A stretch of DNA of 13,314 nt from positions 1 to 13,314 of the forward strand of contig JAODGR010000059.1 of assembly GCA_025464275.1 (NCBI GenBank), written 5' to 3'. Positions 13,005 through 13,314 of this stretch are shown piece by piece. Under the pieces are notes generated by a model. The model saw only the letters and a program-made list of their open reading frames with translations, had not been told where the DNA came from and did no database searches. Every line of letters begins with the position of its first letter. The stretch's first letter is position 1. Source of the stretch: Methanosarcinales archaeon. GTDB taxonomy: Archaea; Halobacteriota; Syntropharchaeia; Alkanophagales; Methanospirareceae. A program made the position numbers and the translations under genes.

Positions 13005-13130
13005 ATGGCAAGCAGTAGCAGGGGTAGGGGTAGAAGGAGAGATGATGATAGGTGGATAAGAATGGTGATAGGGACGATACTGGCATTGATAATGGTGGGC
13101 TCGGTAGTGGCACTTATAGCGCAGATATAG
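13005..13130 (+). CDS. Small single-span membrane protein, 41 aa
   Basis: ATG 13005 to TAG 13130 encodes 41 residues. The N-terminus is a Ser/Gly/Arg-rich basic cytoplasmic segment (MASSSRGRGRRR), then DDDRW, then one hydrophobic helix of about 21 residues (MVIGTILALIMVGSVVALIAQ) up to the C-terminus. The positive-inside rule predicts an N-in topology. GGGGGTGA lies about 11-12 nt before the ATG and a strong TATA-like box about 50 nt before it, so the gene has its own expression signals. The layout (basic tail plus one helix) recalls translocon or complex-stabilising small subunits, but the sequence does not match archaeal Sec61-beta or any other family I know. Function unknown. Confidence 0.65.
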   Translation: MASSSRGRGRRRDDDRWIRMVIGTILALIMVGSVVALIAQI

Positions 13131-13189
13131 CATAAACAATTTTCAATGGAAGATAGCTCGGTTAAGCCTGAATTGCTTTCCGCGACGAT

Positions 13190-13314
13190 GTGAGTACTTT
13201 CTGGTGGAATGCTTTGAGTTGTTTTCAAGCGTTGAATTCAGATAATTTAATCACATCTTTAACAGGTGAAAAACCCAAAAACTGTGTAAACCCTGACGTT
13301 TTTTCAAAGAGTTA
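13190..13314 (+). CDS. Open frame at right edge, possible N-terminus of a transposase (partial)
   Basis: From GTG 13190 a frame is open to the window end (41 codons): VSTFWWNALSC at the start and GEKPKNCVNPDVFSKS near the edge. The last part recalls the -FS+-R-LT- segment near the N-terminus of some IS4-type transposases, but the decisive catalytic part is outside the window. The frame begins just after a TGA at 13169. A short neighbouring frame (ATG 13146, MEDSSVKPELLSATM, stop 13193) overlaps it by a few bases, which could reflect a frameshift near the start or a chance. The region is visibly more AT-rich than the genes to the left. No SD is seen before the GTG. A weak call; it could be non-coding. 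Confidence 0.3.
   Translation, partial: MSTFWWNALSCFQALNSDNLITSLTGEKPKNCVNPDVFSKS

Noticed and set aside
12953..13228. Minus-strand frame of 91 codons with a Leu/Pro-rich hydrophobic part
   Set aside because: The hydrophobic stretch is the reverse complement of the G/A-rich start of the 41-aa gene; no start signal on the minus strand. Kept only as a remote alternative.

Overview
The window looks like a chromosomal segment of a euryarchaeon. The evidence is a DUF35 Zn-ribbon/OB protein paired with a thiolase, a DUF22-like gene, a UPF0200 kinase, AT-rich TATA-type boxes about 25-30 nt ahead of inferred transcript starts, purine-rich leaders with GAGGTG-type ribosome sites, and heavy use of AGG/AGA Arg and ATA Ile codons. 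The combination of secreted dockerin-type and DxDGDG-repeat proteins, acyl-CoA genes and a NrdG-like radical SAM enzyme would suit an anaerobic Methanomicrobia, Syntropharchaeia/ANME-1 or Archaeoglobi-like lineage. That placement is inference, because no rRNA or mcr marker is present.

Layout. (1) 1-1523, minus: the 5' part of a large exported lipoprotein made of ~123-residue repeats with acidic DxDGDG loops; its 3' end lies outside the window. (2) 1791-2522, plus: a GT2 glycosyltransferase of the dolichyl-phosphate sugar type. (3) 5085-2544, minus: a tight three-gene acyl-CoA operon (thiolase, DUF35, 3-hydroxyacyl-CoA dehydrogenase) joined by two 4-nt ATGA overlaps. (4) 5209-6803, plus: trpC overlapping a secreted dockerin/transglutaminase-like protein. 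(5) 6878-8507, plus: a sugar aminotransferase and a left-handed beta-helix acyltransferase (WbpE/WbpD-like), overlapping by 11 nt. (6) 9366-8500, minus: argB, whose stop codon overlaps that of the acyltransferase convergently. (7) 9533-12913, plus: an M42 aminopeptidase, a NrdG-like radical SAM protein, an unrecognised 118-aa protein, a DUF22-like protein and a UPF0200 P-loop kinase. (8) 12914-13314: a stem-loop, a 41-aa single-span membrane protein, then a more AT-rich edge with an open frame that could be the start of a transposase.

How the genes fit together. Three of them point to surface glycan assembly: the GT2 enzyme, which would load a polyprenyl-phosphate carrier, and the aminotransferase/acyltransferase pair, which would make an acetamido sugar nucleotide. 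Two exported proteins with likely Ca-binding loops are the candidate surface or matrix components. The acyl-CoA operon would handle 3-hydroxyacyl/3-ketoacyl-CoA and thiolysis or condensation. trpC and argB are isolated amino-acid genes separated from the rest of their pathways. No complete mobile element, CRISPR array, tRNA or rRNA is visible. The observations most worth following are the repeat lipoprotein, the dockerin/transglutaminase protein, the dehydrogenase in the thiolase-DUF35 operon, the G-quadruplex-type motif ahead of the 118-aa gene, and the paired inverted repeats between argB and the aminopeptidase gene.
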